Of a stretch of DNA of 64,000 nucleotides, positions 63,656 to 64,000 are shown one piece after another. Below the pieces are notes generated by a model that made no database searches, was not told the DNA's origin, and was given only the letters and a program-made list of their open reading frames with translations. Position 1 is the first letter of the stretch; each line of letters begins with the position of its first letter. The translations under genes were made by a program, and so were the position numbers. The stretch comes from Corallococcus sp. NCRR. Its GTDB lineage: Bacteria > Myxococcota > Myxococcia > Myxococcales > Myxococcaceae. The DNA lies in contig NZ_CP114039.1 in assembly GCF_026965535.1 (NCBI RefSeq), positions 8,849,461-8,913,460 of the forward strand, read 5' to 3'.

Positions 63656-64000
63656 CCCGCCAGCTCCGCCGTGGCCCGCGCATCCCCGCGCCGGCCGCGC
63701 ATCCAGTCCGAGAGCAGGTACGCGTAGACGCCCGTCCCCACCGTGAGCGCGAAGCCAATCTTGAAGCCTACCGACAGCTTCGGCGGATGGATCTGCGACA
63801 CGGTGCCTTCGATGAAGCCCGCGAGCACGAACAGCACCAGCGTGCCGAACAGCAGCTTCACCGCCGTCACCGCCTCCTTGCGCAGCGCCTGCCCGCGAGA
63901 CAACCCGCCCGGCGCCACCATGCCCCGCGCGATGACGAGCCCCGCCGCGCCCGCGATGCAGATGGCCGAAATCTCCGGGATGCCGTGCGGCAATATCCAC
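63652..64000 (-). CDS. SpoIIM/DUF95-like membrane protein, 5' end outside window
   Basis: Frame open to the right edge, so the start is missing; 115 residues are visible. The segment HGIPEISAICIAGAAGLVIARG matches the C-terminal half of the SpoIIM (DUF95) family, and three membrane helices can be seen. Genes of this family often sit with MoxR, DUF58, DUF4129 and DUF4350, and here they lie just across the acetyltransferase gene on the other strand. Its stop overlaps the pyrophosphatase ATG by four bases. Confidence 0.8.
   Translation of the reverse strand, partial: WILPHGIPEISAICIAGAAGLVIARGMVAPGGLSRGQALRKEAVTAVKLLFGTLVLFVLAGFIEGTVSQIHPPKLSVGFKIGFALTVGTGVYAYLLSDWMRGRRGDARATAELAG

Overview
The window is a stretch of a very GC-rich genome (about 70% G+C by eye) and is gene-dense. 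The gene families point to a myxobacterium of the Myxococcus/Corallococcus type. They include a PilZ protein of the myxobacterial TIGR02266-like kind, many TPR, FHA and PEGA proteins, several sigma-54 activators, an intact type II secretion locus with long accessory tails, and a Rho factor with a large disordered N-terminus. This is inference from gene content; no 16S or other phylogenetic marker was compared. I see no tRNA, rRNA, CRISPR array, insertion sequence or phage gene. No gene-free stretch exceeds 300 bases; the longest are 45120-45401 before parC and 55064-55321 before rho.

Layout. 1-13650: mixed housekeeping and signalling. In order: the end of a coiled-coil protein, an EAL-CBS-GGDEF protein, a PilZ/DUF192 pair facing a membrane gluzincin-type protease, a START-like protein, a small lipoprotein, a type II homoserine kinase, TPR proteins, a tandem cyclic-nucleotide-binding protein and an FHA-TPR membrane protein. 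13830-16666: the tldD/tldE protease pair. 16730-17740: a stand-alone ParB-like domain protein. 17803-19209: an NtrC-type response regulator.

19410-34137 is a complete type II secretion operon, gspC-D-E-F-(47-aa ORF)-G-(GspG-like)-H-I-J-K-L-M-N, with start/stop overlaps through H-I-J-K. A near-consensus sigma-54 promoter (19355-19370) lies just before gspC. Dyad elements sit at enhancer distance upstream of it, directly after the NtrC-type gene. A second sigma-54 activator with two FHA domains follows gspN. The simplest reading is a secretion operon bracketed by its own sigma-54 activators.

35871-45119: a KimA-like potassium transporter divergent from an ECF sigma factor; an S46 dipeptidyl-peptidase (DPP11 type by its specificity residue) transcribed with a four-cysteine protein; an M50B-like membrane protease; an unrecognised 425-residue protein; an MBL-fold hydrolase; a secreted protein. 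45402-49728: parC-parE, closed by a strong hairpin. 49825-55063: two paralogous PEGA envelope proteins and an SppA protease fused to a predicted outer-membrane barrel domain. 55322-56917: rho. 56976-62696: a five-gene operon (zinc-finger membrane protein, DUF4129, DUF4350, MoxR ATPase, DUF58). The window ends with a GNAT acetyltransferase and, on the opposite strand, a class I inorganic pyrophosphatase behind a partial SpoIIM-like membrane protein.
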